This document shows positions 8,783 to 18,051 of a stretch of 64,000 nt of DNA, one piece after another. The DNA is from Psychrobacter sp. P11F6. Lineage in GTDB: Bacteria > Pseudomonadota > Gammaproteobacteria > Pseudomonadales > Moraxellaceae. The notes beneath the pieces are model-generated. The model saw nothing but the letters and a program-made list of their open reading frames with translations, made no database searches and was not told where the DNA came from. Both the position numbers and the translations under genes were made by a program. The stretch covers positions 2,232,001 to 2,296,000 of the forward strand of contig NZ_CM003594.1 in assembly GCF_001435295.1 (NCBI RefSeq), read 5' to 3'. Position 1 is the stretch's first letter; every line of letters starts with the position of its first letter.

Positions 8783-9886
8783 ATGACTAAAACAAAACCA
8801 AAAACTCTAAAAATCGACGGCAGTACAGGCGAAGGCGGTGGACAAATTATCCGTACTGCATTGTCTTTATCCATGCTCACAGGCACACCAATCGAGATCA
8901 CCAATATTCGCGCTGGGCGAACCAAATCAGGATTGATGCGTCAGCACTTGATGTGTGTACAAGCCTCGCAGCAAATATCAAATGCCACCGTGACAGGTGC
9001 AGTTTTGGGCAGTATGGCGTTCACCTTTACGCCAAGCACAGTGAAATCGGGCGATTATAATTTTGATATTGGCTCAGCAGGCAGCACCAGTTTGGTGCTA
9101 CAAACGCTTTTACCCACCCTGCTTTTTGCCAATACTGGTTCAGCATCACCATCTACCGTGACTATCAAAGGTGGTACGCACAATCCACTCGCGCCAACCA
9201 CGGACTTTTTGCAGCAAGCGTTCGTCCCTGCATTAGCGAAATTGGGTATGCACATGGATATCGAGTGTGTACAAGCAGGGTTTGCGCCTATTGGTGGCGG
9301 CATGATTAAAGCGACGATAACGCCATTTATGCGCCATGCAAGCGCTTCACAATTTAACCTGACTAAACGCGGTAAGCTTATCGGTATAGAGCTGGTCGCG
9401 AGCGTGCTCAATCTAGAGTACGACATTTGCAAACGTGAGCTTGCCAGCGCAAAAGCATCATTGGTCGAATCGGGAATTGATGAAACGCTGATAACCACTC
9501 ATAGTCATAAATTGCAAGGTATAGGTGAAGGCAATAGCTGCTATGCACAAGTCACTCATGAGGTTTCTGACACCCAAAATCATGAAGAATATCACGCCGA
9601 GGTGTTCACTTTACTAGGAGAAAAACGCAGCTCAGCGGAAAAGATAGGTTGTCGTTTATCAGGCTTAGTCAAACGTTATGTATTTAACACCGACTCACTG
9701 GTCGATGAATACTTAACCGATCAATTACTCTTACCGTTGGCTTTAGCAGGCGGTGGCGAGTTTACCGCGCGTGTTGTTAGTAAGCACACTGAAACCCAAG
9801 CATGGCTCATTCAGCAATTTTTGCCCGTTGAGATTAAGCTTAAAGTAATCGATGAGCAGAAAACTTTGGTACAAGTTATCTGTTAA
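8783..9886 (+). CDS. rtcA: RNA 3'-terminal phosphate cyclase
   Basis: 367 residues. The enzyme converts RNA 3'-phosphates to 2',3'-cyclic phosphates through a covalent His-AMP intermediate, supplying ends that RtcB can ligate. The N-terminus IDGSTGEGGGQIIRTALSLSMLTGTPIEITNIRAGR is diagnostic, as are the IRGGTHN-like strand (IKGGTHNPLAPTTDFL) and the C-terminal LALAGGGEFTARVVSKHTETQ, which contains the likely nucleotidylated His. It is about 30 residues longer than the E. coli enzyme. It is the last gene of the rtc operon and shows only a weak ribosome-binding site. Confidence 0.95.
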   Translation: MTKTKPKTLKIDGSTGEGGGQIIRTALSLSMLTGTPIEITNIRAGRTKSGLMRQHLMCVQASQQISNATVTGAVLGSMAFTFTPSTVKSGDYNFDIGSAGSTSLVLQTLLPTLLFANTGSASPSTVTIKGGTHNPLAPTTDFLQQAFVPALAKLGMHMDIECVQAGFAPIGGGMIKATITPFMRHASASQFNLTKRGKLIGIELVASVLNLEYDICKRELASAKASLVESGIDETLITTHSHKLQGIGEGNSCYAQVTHEVSDTQNHEEYHAEVFTLLGEKRSSAEKIGCRLSGLVKRYVFNTDSLVDEYLTDQLLLPLALAGGGEFTARVVSKHTETQAWLIQQFLPVEIKLKVIDEQKTLVQVIC

Positions 9887-10093
9887 AATCACGCCACTAG
9901 CAACATCAACAGTAGCACTCTGTTACCCAATTACTGCTATGCAGTGATATCATATGTGTATGATGTAGGCGATAAATCTGAGCGCTTTGTCAGTGTCTAA
10001 CAATAATGGTCATAAGAGGGTGGTTTTTACCCTACTCTCTCTTTGAATCATTGTCACCTTTTTAATATTTATGTATTACTGTTGAGTGTAGCC

Positions 10094-11896
10094 ATGCCCC
10101 AATCTCGTACCAATCTAAATCCTGAACCTAAAACCAACTCTCCGTATTTGGTCGGCTTATTGCTGCGCTATAGCACCTTTGGCGCTGCTATATTAATATT
10201 TTTAGCAGGTCTACTATTGCTAAATTGGTGGTTAATTATTCTCGGTGGGTTTGGGGTATGCTTGGGGATTTATGACGTCATACAATCAAAGCATGCTATT
10301 TTGAAAAACTATCCAGTTGCCGGACATATTCGTTATGTGCTTGAAGATTTTCGTCCTGAAATTCGTCAATATTTACTAGAAAATGACAAAGAGCAAGTAC
10401 CGTTTTCACGCCAGCAGCGGGCGCTAATTTACCAACGTGCTAAGAATGTCAGTGACACTAACGCCTTTGGTACGCTAGATAATTTATACACCAATGGTAA
10501 AGAATGGTTTTTACAATCAGCGATTAGCCAACCTCTAGAAAACAAAGATTTTCGTATTATGGTTGGCGGTGAGCGGTGTCAGCAGCCGCATGATATGTCG
10601 GTATTTAATATCTCGGCGATGAGCTTTGGCAGCTTATCAGCTAACGCGATTATGGCGCTCAATCAAGGCGCAAAAATGGGCGGCTTTACTCATGATACGG
10701 GTGAAGGGGCTATCAGCCCTTATCATCGCAAGTTCGGTGGTGATTTGATTTGGGAGCTAGGTACAGGGTATTTTGGTTGCCGTGATGATAGTGGCAATTT
10801 TGACCCGCAGTCTTTTGCCGAAAAAGCGGTTGATCCGCAAGTAAAAATGATTGAAATCAAATTATCCCAAGGGGCAAAACCTGGTAAAGGTGGCGTGCTA
10901 CCCGCGGAGAAAATCACCCAAGAAATCGCTAATACCCGTCAAGTACCGACAGGTCAAGATTGTGTGTCGCCCTCGTCGCATACAGCCTTTAGCACCCCGC
11001 GAGAATTGGTGGCTTTTTGGCAACAACTGCGTGAGTTGTCAGGCGGCAAACCTGTGGGCTTCAAACTTTGTGTTGGTCAGCCTTGGCAGTTTATGGCGAT
11101 TGTGAAAGCCATGATCGAAACCGACAACTATCCTGATTTCATCGTCATCGATGGCGCAGAAGGGGGTACTGGCGCGGCTCCTGTCGAATTTATGGACAAT
11201 GTCGGCATGCCGATGGTTGAAGGATTTTTATTAATACACAATACTTTAGTCGGCGCAGGCATTCGCGATAAGATCAAACTTGGCGTGAGCGGTAAAATCG
11301 TCTCTGGTTTCGATATTGCCCGTATGATTGCCTTGGGCGCAGACTGGTGTAATTCAGCGCGCGGCTTTATGTTTGCTGTTGGCTGTATTCAATCACGCTC
11401 GTGCCATACCAATACTTGCCCGACGGGCGTTGCCACCCAAGACCCGTATCGTCAAAAAGCGCTGGACGTCCCTAGCAAAGCTGAGCGCGTCGCAAGCTTC
11501 CATAAAAACACCCTGAAATCCTTAGCCAGTATCGTCGGTGCGGTCGGCTTACAACACCCAAGCCAATTACAACCGTATCATATCGCGCGCCGCCTCGATG
11601 ATGGGCAGATAAAACTATTATCGAAGTTCTTTTATTTTACAGATAAGGGAGCGCTACTCAATAATAGCGCCCGCGCAGATGTGTTTAATCAGATGTGGGT
11701 CATGGCGAACCCAGATAGCTTTTTAGCCAATGATGATGCCCTCATTGCTTATAATAAAGACTCACGGGATAAAGGTAGGGAAACCACCACATCGGTGGAA
11801 CAGAGCCTTGGCAACTTTGCAAGTATCACTGGCGGTGGGCAGTTAATCGGCAACGTCAACAATACTTTTCGCGATGTTCCACTTAACAATGATTGA
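10094..11896 (+). CDS. Membrane-anchored FMN-binding glutamate synthase family protein
   Basis: About 600 residues. One or two membrane segments lie near residues 15-60 (LLRYSTFGAAILIFLAGLLLLNWWLIILGGFGVCLG), followed by a domain like the FMN/TIM-barrel part of glutamate synthase: MSFGSLSANAIMALN, GAKPGKGGVLPAEKIT, DGAEGGTGAAP, KLGVSGKIVSGFDIARMIALGAD. The Cys cluster CIQSRSCHTNTCPTGVATQ would hold an iron-sulfur centre. No glutaminase domain or small-subunit gene is nearby, so it is one of the stand-alone GltB2-like oxidoreductases of unknown substrate. I preferred the ATG at 10094 over a TTG 17 codons upstream. Confidence 0.85.
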   Translation: MPQSRTNLNPEPKTNSPYLVGLLLRYSTFGAAILIFLAGLLLLNWWLIILGGFGVCLGIYDVIQSKHAILKNYPVAGHIRYVLEDFRPEIRQYLLENDKEQVPFSRQQRALIYQRAKNVSDTNAFGTLDNLYTNGKEWFLQSAISQPLENKDFRIMVGGERCQQPHDMSVFNISAMSFGSLSANAIMALNQGAKMGGFTHDTGEGAISPYHRKFGGDLIWELGTGYFGCRDDSGNFDPQSFAEKAVDPQVKMIEIKLSQGAKPGKGGVLPAEKITQEIANTRQVPTGQDCVSPSSHTAFSTPRELVAFWQQLRELSGGKPVGFKLCVGQPWQFMAIVKAMIETDNYPDFIVIDGAEGGTGAAPVEFMDNVGMPMVEGFLLIHNTLVGAGIRDKIKLGVSGKIVSGFDIARMIALGADWCNSARGFMFAVGCIQSRSCHTNTCPTGVATQDPYRQKALDVPSKAERVASFHKNTLKSLASIVGAVGLQHPSQLQPYHIARRLDDGQIKLLSKFFYFTDKGALLNNSARADVFNQMWVMANPDSFLANDDALIAYNKDSRDKGRETTTSVEQSLGNFASITGGGQLIGNVNNTFRDVPLNND

Positions 11897-11968
11897 GATT
11901 TAGCGATTAAAAATCCGTGAGCCCTGACTATTTATATCTCACTCCATACTATAAAAGATATATCATTG

Positions 11969-12784
11969 ATGCCAAATTTCGCTCTTCCCTTACCTTTAGG
12001 AGCAGTCGCCCTACTCTTGATAAGTGTCAGTGCTTGCCAACCGATAAGCACTGATGCTACTGACAACAAGACACAAAACTGGTCATGCCAGACTCAGGAT
12101 GCACCATTTTCTTATAGTGTTTGTAGCATTGACGCTCAAGCCTTGATGGATGGCCGCTATTCACTGAAATTGTTTTGGCAGCAGCCTGATAGTACGAAAT
12201 CGTTGCTCACATTCGAGACGTTATTAGCCACATTGCCCTCCAATCAAGCGCTGAACTTTGCCATGAATGCTGGCATGTACAATGAGAACTATGCACCGAT
12301 TGGCTATACCATCATTGATGGTGAAGAGATCAAATCGCTAAATCTTAAAGAAGGCGGTGGCAATTTCCATTTATTGCCCAATGGTGTGCTGTGGTGGGAT
12401 AAAGTTGGAAAAGTACATATCACAGAAAGTACCGCCTTAAACGAGCAGCTTAACAGTGGCGAAGCGAAGCCTTGGTATGCCACCCAATCAGGTCCTATGT
12501 TGGTTATCAATAACGAGATACATCCACAGTTTAATCCTGATAGCACCTCACTCAAGATTCGTAATGGCGCAGGTGTTTGTGATGACGGCCACATAAAATT
12601 TGTCAATAGCGATGAGCCGGTGACATTTTATCAATTTGCATCGTTATTTAAGAATGACTTAAACTGTCCGAATGCTCTGTTTTTAGATGGCGGGATTGCG
12701 TCGGCATTATATGCGCCCAGCATTGATAAGCATGATAAAAAAGAGATGGGTGTGATGGTTGGATTGGTTGAAAATAAAGATTAG
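11969..12784 (+). CDS. Lipoprotein with phosphodiester glycosidase (NAGPA-like) domain
   Basis: 271 residues. The N-terminus has a hydrophobic signal and the lipobox VSAC, so the mature protein should be lipid-anchored. The body resembles the phosphodiester-glycosidase/DUF2233 family: FAMNAGMYNENYAPIGYTIIDGEEI, NFHLLPNGVLWWD, ATQSGPMLVINNEIHPQF, IRNGAGVCDDGHIKFVNS, NALFLDGGIASALYAP. These are the usual conserved blocks, including the GP-x-LV and FLDGG motifs. The natural substrate in bacteria is unclear. A TTG codon directly before the ATG is an alternative start. The gene ends before a strong shared terminator. Confidence 0.82.
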   Translation: MPNFALPLPLGAVALLLISVSACQPISTDATDNKTQNWSCQTQDAPFSYSVCSIDAQALMDGRYSLKLFWQQPDSTKSLLTFETLLATLPSNQALNFAMNAGMYNENYAPIGYTIIDGEEIKSLNLKEGGGNFHLLPNGVLWWDKVGKVHITESTALNEQLNSGEAKPWYATQSGPMLVINNEIHPQFNPDSTSLKIRNGAGVCDDGHIKFVNSDEPVTFYQFASLFKNDLNCPNALFLDGGIASALYAPSIDKHDKKEMGVMVGLVENKD

Positions 12785-12837
12785 GCGATGTATCCATTTT
12801 TAAAATAGTGATAAAAATAAGATAAATTGCATTGAAT

Positions 12838-12879
12838 AAAAAGCACTTGAGACGACTTTGTCATCCAAGTGCTTTTTTT
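12838..12879. terminator. Bidirectional rho-independent terminator
   Basis: AAAAGCACTTG and CAAGTGCTTTT form a stem around a 17-base loop, with A-runs and T-runs on the two sides. It lies between two convergent genes (the glycosidase lipoprotein and hmp) and can serve both. Confidence 0.85.
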
Positions 12880-12916
12880 ATTAATAGCAACAGTTAATGG
12901 CTAACAATAGCTGAAA

Positions 12917-14113
12917 TTAACCGCCCAAACTCATCTTGGGACCAAACGGTTCATAATGAACGCTATCAACACCGTGATCTAGCGTCACTAGCCCATCGAT
13001 CATGCTTTCCATAAATGGCATCGAGCCACAGACATAAATATCAGCAGGCTTAGGTAATTGAGCAAGCCACGCCTCATCTAATAGTTGTCCAGACTCAAAA
13101 TAGAAAATATGCCTCTCTACAGTCTCAGCCTTTTCTAACAGCGTCTCCACTTCAGTATTGAAAGCGTGATGCGCATCATTTTGGCAAGCATAAACCCAGA
13201 TAATAGGTCGTTTTGGATTGGCTAATACTTGTGCTTCCAACATAGATAGCACAGGAGTTACACCAACACCCGCACTCATCAATACTAGCGGAATCTCATT
13301 TTGCTGTACCAAGTCTGGATTGAGCGCAAAGTCACCTGCTGGTGCCGATAATAAAACCGTGTCACCCACTTCTAATTGGTCGTGCATATAGTTAGAGACC
13401 AAACCATGATGCTCATTGCGGTTATCGCGTCTGACCGCAAACTGAATGCCTGCATCGGTACTAGCAGAGTACAAAGAGTAATGACGCAGGGCAACATGGT
13501 CACTGTCTTTTGGATCTGTTTTCACCGTGATGTACTGACCCGCGGCTAAAGTCAATTTGCTCAGGTCGATCTCTTGATGACTTTCTGCATTATCACTGAC
13601 TGGTACAACTGTAAAAGCCGCAATATCCGTAGCAGCTGCTACCTTTTTAGTCACTACAAAAGGCGCAAAACCCTGCCACATTGCTTCCTCATACATGCCA
13701 TGTTCAATCTGGATAAATACTGAGGCAATCTCATCATAAGCTTCAGTCCAAGCATCGATGATATCGTCATTGGCAGCCTCGCCCAGCACTTCCTTGATTG
13801 CACCGATTAAATGCTTACCAACGATAGGATAATGCTCAGGCAAAATCTGTAGAGCACGATGCTTATGGCTGATTTGCGTGACTTGTGGCAATAACGTCGC
13901 CAATTTATCCAAGTGTTTAGCAGCAGCTAACACGGTCGTTGCTAGAGCCGTCTGTTGACGACCCAATTTTTGATTGGTTTCGTTAAATATGTCCAACAGC
14001 TCGGGATGCTCTTCAAACATATTTTTATAAAACACCGTGGTGATTGCCGTTCCATGCTCTTCAAGGACGGGAACAGTTGCGGTGACGATTTCTAAAGTCT
14101 TTGGTGAAGCCAT
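12917..14113 (-). CDS. hmp: Flavohaemoprotein, nitric oxide dioxygenase
   Basis: 398 residues, the usual Hmp length. The N-terminal globin domain (about 1-140) contains SHKHRALQILPEHYPIVGKHL, with the proximal His. The FAD domain carries LRHYSLYSAST and an NADH-binding domain carries LVLMSAGVGVTPVLSMLEA and IYVCGSMPFMESM. It oxidises NO to nitrate using O2 and NAD(P)H, protecting respiration. I chose the ATG at 14113 (MASPKTLEIVTATVPVL) with AAGAGAGAC before it, not the frame start 28 codons upstream. A 27-bp palindrome about 250 bp upstream may be its NO-responsive operator. Confidence 0.95.
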   Translation of the reverse strand: MASPKTLEIVTATVPVLEEHGTAITTVFYKNMFEEHPELLDIFNETNQKLGRQQTALATTVLAAAKHLDKLATLLPQVTQISHKHRALQILPEHYPIVGKHLIGAIKEVLGEAANDDIIDAWTEAYDEIASVFIQIEHGMYEEAMWQGFAPFVVTKKVAAATDIAAFTVVPVSDNAESHQEIDLSKLTLAAGQYITVKTDPKDSDHVALRHYSLYSASTDAGIQFAVRRDNRNEHHGLVSNYMHDQLEVGDTVLLSAPAGDFALNPDLVQQNEIPLVLMSAGVGVTPVLSMLEAQVLANPKRPIIWVYACQNDAHHAFNTEVETLLEKAETVERHIFYFESGQLLDEAWLAQLPKPADIYVCGSMPFMESMIDGLVTLDHGVDSVHYEPFGPKMSLGG

Positions 14114-14365
14114 ACTGTCTCTCTTATTAATACCAATTCCAAAATATCTGAGGAGCACCGTCAAACTCGTGTAGTCTACTGAATGTAGTACTTGCACGCG
14201 CTTTTTGCTACTAAAATGATTGAAAATGGCATAAGTTCATTACATTGATTGGTTGATTAACATATGAAAAATGAAGTGCTTAAATAAGCAACGACGACTG
14301 ATTTTTACAAAAGATTATCAAATTCTTGTCATCAAATTTTTCGCCGAACCAGTCAGAACGCTTCC

Positions 14366-14392
14366 ATAACATTCATTTTAAATGAATGTTAT
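14366..14392. promoter_or_regulatory. Perfect 13-1-13 palindrome, candidate NsrR operator
   Basis: ATAACATTCATTT, one T, then AAATGAATGTTAT. The inner 11-1-11 part has the layout of the NsrR motif, where the half-site in enterobacteria is close to AAGATGCATTT. The nearest gene reading away from it is hmp, a classic NsrR target, but the site is about 250 bp upstream of that start codon. NsrR binding is inference. Confidence 0.5.
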
Positions 14393-14451
14393 CACACTTT
14401 ACTTAGCATACCAATGCCGTGTGACTGCAAAACTGATTATTTTCGACAAAA

Positions 14452-14488
14452 AAGCAGCCGCTATGCTGTCATAACGGCTGCTTTTATC
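14452..14488. terminator. Rho-independent terminator after the MoxR/VWA pair
   Basis: AAAGCAGCCG and CGGCTGCTTT form a strong GC-rich stem flanked by A-runs and T-runs. On the minus strand it lies about 60 bp past the end of the VWA-protein gene. Confidence 0.8.
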
Positions 14489-14549
14489 AAAAAACATGAG
14501 GATTAACAGGTTTTCTAAGTTAGGGCGTATCTTTATCCAAACGTCAAAA

Positions 14550-15773
14550 TTAGCGCGCTAGATAATTGGTCATCTCTTCTACCCCATGTAAGGTCATCGG
14601 ATACATTTTATTGTCGAATAGTTTCTTAATTTCAACGATGGTTTGGGTATATTGCCAGTATGCTGGATCCTCAGGGTTGAGCCAAGCGACTTTATCAAAA
14701 TGCGCCAATACCCTTTTTAACCAAACAATACCCGCCTCATTGTTCATATATTCAACGCTACCACCAACTGTCATCAGCTCATATGGCGACATTGACGCAT
14801 CGCCGACGAAGATAACGCGATATTCACGACCGTATTTATTGAGCAGCTCATACGTTGGCATCGGCGCACTATGGCGACGATTATTGTCCTTCCAAACATA
14901 GTCATACAAACAGTTATGAAAGTAAAAAAACTCTAAGGTTTTAAATTCATTTCTAGCCGCTGAAAATAGCTTTTCTAAGGCTTCAACATGGACATCCATA
15001 CTGCCGCCCACATCGAACAGCATCAATACTTTGACGCGATTACGGCGCTCAGCTTGCATATGGATATCGAGCACGCCTTTTTTTGCCGTGCGTTTAATAG
15101 TCTCATGAATGTCTAGCTCATCGGCGCTACCGGTACGGGCAAACTGGCGCAAGTTTCGTAGTGCCATTTGAATTTGACGGGTACCAAGCTGACTGTCATC
15201 ATCAAGGTTGCGGTATTTACGCTGCTCCCAGACTTTTACGGCGCTACGTTTACGTGATTCACCGCCAACGCGCACGCCTTCTGGATGGTCACCATAGGCA
15301 CCAAATGGCGATGTACCGCCTGTACCAACCCACTTACTACCGCCTTGATGACGCTCTTTTTGCTCTTTGAGACGCTCTTCAAGCGCTTTCATCAGCTCCT
15401 CTAATGAGCCGTATTTTTTCAGCAAGCGCCGCTGCTCTTCGGTCAAATTCTTTGGATCAAGCTTTAAATCGAGCCATTCTTTAGGAATGTCCGTAAATTT
15501 AGCCAATAGCTCATCCATATCTAGACTGTCGACGCCTTCAAAATAATCTGCCATTGCTCGATCGAATTTATCAAAATGGCGCTCGTCTTTGACCATACAA
15601 AGCCGAATCAGCCGGTACATATCCTCACGACTGGCAAAGGTAGACAGCTCTGGATTTTCAGGATGCGGCTGCATCATCAGCCCTTGATCTAATGCGGCAT
15701 TTAGGTCAAGCAGCTCACGCGTACTGACTGGCACACCATAAGTACGTAAGGTATAGAACAATTTGATAAACAT
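14550..15773 (-). CDS. VWA (CoxE-like) domain protein
   Basis: 407 residues. The N-terminus FIKLFYTLRTYGVPVSTRELLDL and the C-terminal von Willebrand A-like domain, with VLMLFDVGGSMDVHVEALEKLFSAA (a MIDAS-like DxGGS), are typical of CoxE/YehP-type partners of MoxR ATPases. A glutamate-rich middle segment (about 95-145) is probably a coiled coil. The canonical MIDAS motif DxSxS reads DVGGS here, as in this subfamily. It follows the ATPase gene after 86 bp and probably works with it as a chaperone-like module for assembling or metallating a client. The client is not encoded beside them. Confidence 0.85.
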   Translation of the reverse strand: MFIKLFYTLRTYGVPVSTRELLDLNAALDQGLMMQPHPENPELSTFASREDMYRLIRLCMVKDERHFDKFDRAMADYFEGVDSLDMDELLAKFTDIPKEWLDLKLDPKNLTEEQRRLLKKYGSLEELMKALEERLKEQKERHQGGSKWVGTGGTSPFGAYGDHPEGVRVGGESRKRSAVKVWEQRKYRNLDDDSQLGTRQIQMALRNLRQFARTGSADELDIHETIKRTAKKGVLDIHMQAERRNRVKVLMLFDVGGSMDVHVEALEKLFSAARNEFKTLEFFYFHNCLYDYVWKDNNRRHSAPMPTYELLNKYGREYRVIFVGDASMSPYELMTVGGSVEYMNNEAGIVWLKRVLAHFDKVAWLNPEDPAYWQYTQTIVEIKKLFDNKMYPMTLHGVEEMTNYLAR

Positions 15774-15859
15774 AAGAGTCGCATCGCTTATTGGCTGATA
15801 TGGTGACGAGTGAAGCCGTTTTATTAGGGCGTGTCGTCATTTTGAAAATAGTCTGTTGC

Positions 15860-16723
15860 TTAACGACGCATTATATTAGCAAAGCGTTGCAACAAGCTCA
15901 CATCGGCTTCATTTTTAAGCAGCGCGCCATATAATGGTGGAATAGACTTCTCACCGCGCAAGTTTTCTTCTAACTCTGTTTGTGCCATATCATCAGCCAG
16001 TAGCAAAGTTAACCAATCGACAAGCTCGGACGTTGATGGTGGCTTTTTAAGCCCTTGAACATTACGCAGCTTATAAAAAATATCCAGCGCATCATTGACT
16101 AGCTTTTCTTGGATATTAGGGAAATGCACGTCAATGATTTGACGCATGGTTTCTTCTTCTGGAAAGTCAATATAATGGAAAAAGCAGCGACGCAAGAAAG
16201 CATCTGGGAGCTCTTTTTCATTGTTTGAGGTGATAATAACCACAGGACGCTGTGCAGCAGTGATGGTCTCGCCTGTCTCATAGACATAAAAAGACATTTT
16301 ATCAAGCTCATGCAGCAAGTCATTTGGGAACTCGATATCAGCTTTATCAATTTCATCAATCAGCAACACACTGCGCTCGTTACTGGTGAATGCCTCCCAT
16401 AATTTACCGGGCTTGATATAATTACCAATCTCATAAACCTTATCATCACCCAGTTGCGAGTCACGCAAGCGCGATACGGCATCATACTCATACAACCCTT
16501 GCTCCGCTTTGGTGGTTGACTTGATGTGCCACGTAATCAGTGGCAGCCCTAAGCTTTCAGCGACCTCCTCCGCCAATAATGTCTTACCAGTGCCTGGCTC
16601 GCCTTTAATCAATAGTGGTTTTTGTAACGTCATCGCGGCGTTGACCGCCAACTGCAAATCGTCAGTGGCAATATAATTTTGCGTACCAGTAAAGCTTTTT
16701 TTCGTTTTATCAGTCGTGCTCAT
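15860..16723 (-). CDS. MoxR family AAA+ ATPase
   Basis: 287 residues. Walker A is GEPGTGKTLLAEEVA, Walker B is SVLLIDEIDKAD, sensor 1 is VVIITSNNEKELPDAFLRRC, and the family hallmark FPEEETM follows. It is upstream of, and presumably co-transcribed with, the VWA-protein gene; such pairs act as a chaperone/insertase for other proteins. I used the ATG at 16723 instead of a TTG two codons earlier. Confidence 0.9.
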   Translation of the reverse strand: MSTTDKTKKSFTGTQNYIATDDLQLAVNAAMTLQKPLLIKGEPGTGKTLLAEEVAESLGLPLITWHIKSTTKAEQGLYEYDAVSRLRDSQLGDDKVYEIGNYIKPGKLWEAFTSNERSVLLIDEIDKADIEFPNDLLHELDKMSFYVYETGETITAAQRPVVIITSNNEKELPDAFLRRCFFHYIDFPEEETMRQIIDVHFPNIQEKLVNDALDIFYKLRNVQGLKKPPSTSELVDWLTLLLADDMAQTELEENLRGEKSIPPLYGALLKNEADVSLLQRFANIMRR

Positions 16724-16928
16724 AATCAAGTCTCAGTTATTGTTATAGATTAGGGCTATCAAGAGCCAGAAAAGGCTTAAAGGCAATTGATGGCAAATAA
16801 ATAATCATTTAGATTAGCACAGCATGATTGATTGCCAAAATACTCATGCGTTCGCAGTTGTTGAAAAACAATAGATGCCTTGAACGCTTTTTGACGGTTG
16901 ATCGGCACAGTCATAAAACGTTTTTTCA

Positions 16929-16959
16929 TAAAAAAAGACACGCATGGTGTCTTTTTTAT
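16929..16959. terminator. Rho-independent terminator
   Basis: AAAAAAGACAC, loop GCATG, GTGTCTTTTTT. It ends transcripts of the membrane-protein gene at 17103-17744 and separates it from the moxR/VWA operon. The remainder of the 380-bp gap (16724-17102) shows nothing else I can name. Confidence 0.85.
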
Positions 16960-17102
16960 GGTGCTTTTCATTCACAGTATTTTTATTGATAGCGTCTTTT
17001 GTATAGCTACTATAAAAGCAAAGCTCCAACCATCGCTAGCGAAATTTTAATATCACTTTACTGACGTCATTTTTCTGATGACACTTTATTAATGTTACTT
17101 TA

Positions 17103-17744
17103 CTACTTATCAAGCTTTTCCATATTAGGCTTTTTAGCTAAACTACTGTCTTTTTTTAAGCTAACGTCTGCTTTAGGATTAGCCGCTAAAGGCGTTTTAT
17201 TAGACGGTTCAGCAACAGTGACTTGATCGGTTAAAGTCGTGCCTTCTGTCAAATAATTGCCAGTCGTCAGCTGCATGGTCGCTTGTGTATCTTCTGCAGT
17301 ACGACTGCGCGCTTTGTCTAGACTTGATTCAAAAGCACCGCGAATAAGCTGCCAGACGAAGCCCACAAACAAGCCGACCACTAACACCACAAGTATCGGC
17401 AGCATATTGGTAATCGCGCCTGCCGTATCTTTCATCATAATTGCATAAACCACAGCGATACTAGCGGGGGCAATCACACTTGGATCGCCAAGGGCAGTAC
17501 CTGGTGCCAATAACACAGCAAACAATATCATCCAACTCATACCGCCCAACGGCCGCGGCAGCATACGAGCGACCAGCAACCACAATACCAACACAATAAC
17601 GACACCACCCAGATACGCATACATCGGTAAGTCTGCGGGTGGCACGTCTTTTACCAGCTGTCCCCACCAAATAGCAATTTCGCCGAGAATATCACTAATG
17701 GCTTCCAGCGGTAAGCTGTTTATAATACCTTTTAACCAGTCCAT
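17103..17744 (-). CDS. Hypothetical inner-membrane protein
   Basis: 213 residues, family not recognised. Three or four hydrophobic segments occupy about residues 43-62, 70-88, 90-105 and 112-135 (for example YLGGVVIVLVLWLLVA and NMLPILVVLVVGLFVGFVW). A polar, Lys-rich tail of about 75 residues (SLKKDSSLAKKPNMEKLDK) is probably cytoplasmic. It stands alone between two non-coding gaps of more than 300 bp, with its own downstream terminator. Confidence 0.7.
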   Translation of the reverse strand: MDWLKGIINSLPLEAISDILGEIAIWWGQLVKDVPPADLPMYAYLGGVVIVLVLWLLVARMLPRPLGGMSWMILFAVLLAPGTALGDPSVIAPASIAVVYAIMMKDTAGAITNMLPILVVLVVGLFVGFVWQLIRGAFESSLDKARSRTAEDTQATMQLTTGNYLTEGTTLTDQVTVAEPSNKTPLAANPKADVSLKKDSSLAKKPNMEKLDK

Positions 17745-18051
17745 GCGTGTGTAGTTACCTGCGTTTATAAATTGTGCAGCGCGTTTACGCGCTTAACGAT
17801 AGACAGTGTGCTGTTTCAACGAACCATAATATCGAATACATTATCGTCAAAAGCAATTAAGACATAAGCACTTGAAACACGACCTTTTGCCTCGCCACGT
17901 ATTTTTTGTCTTGTCACTCATATAGCCTGCTAGTTTATCACGACTTTCTACCAAAATGCATGAGCGCAAATGTGTCGTAAACTTTTTCTTACTGGCTGTC
18001 ATGCAACATAGCCAAAAGAAGCTGATTAAAAACTCGCTTCAAAAATACCCA
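17745..18051. other. Non-coding gap
   Basis: Between ycgL and the membrane-protein gene. I see no gene, terminator or repeat; it presumably holds the promoter of the membrane-protein gene. Confidence 0.5.
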
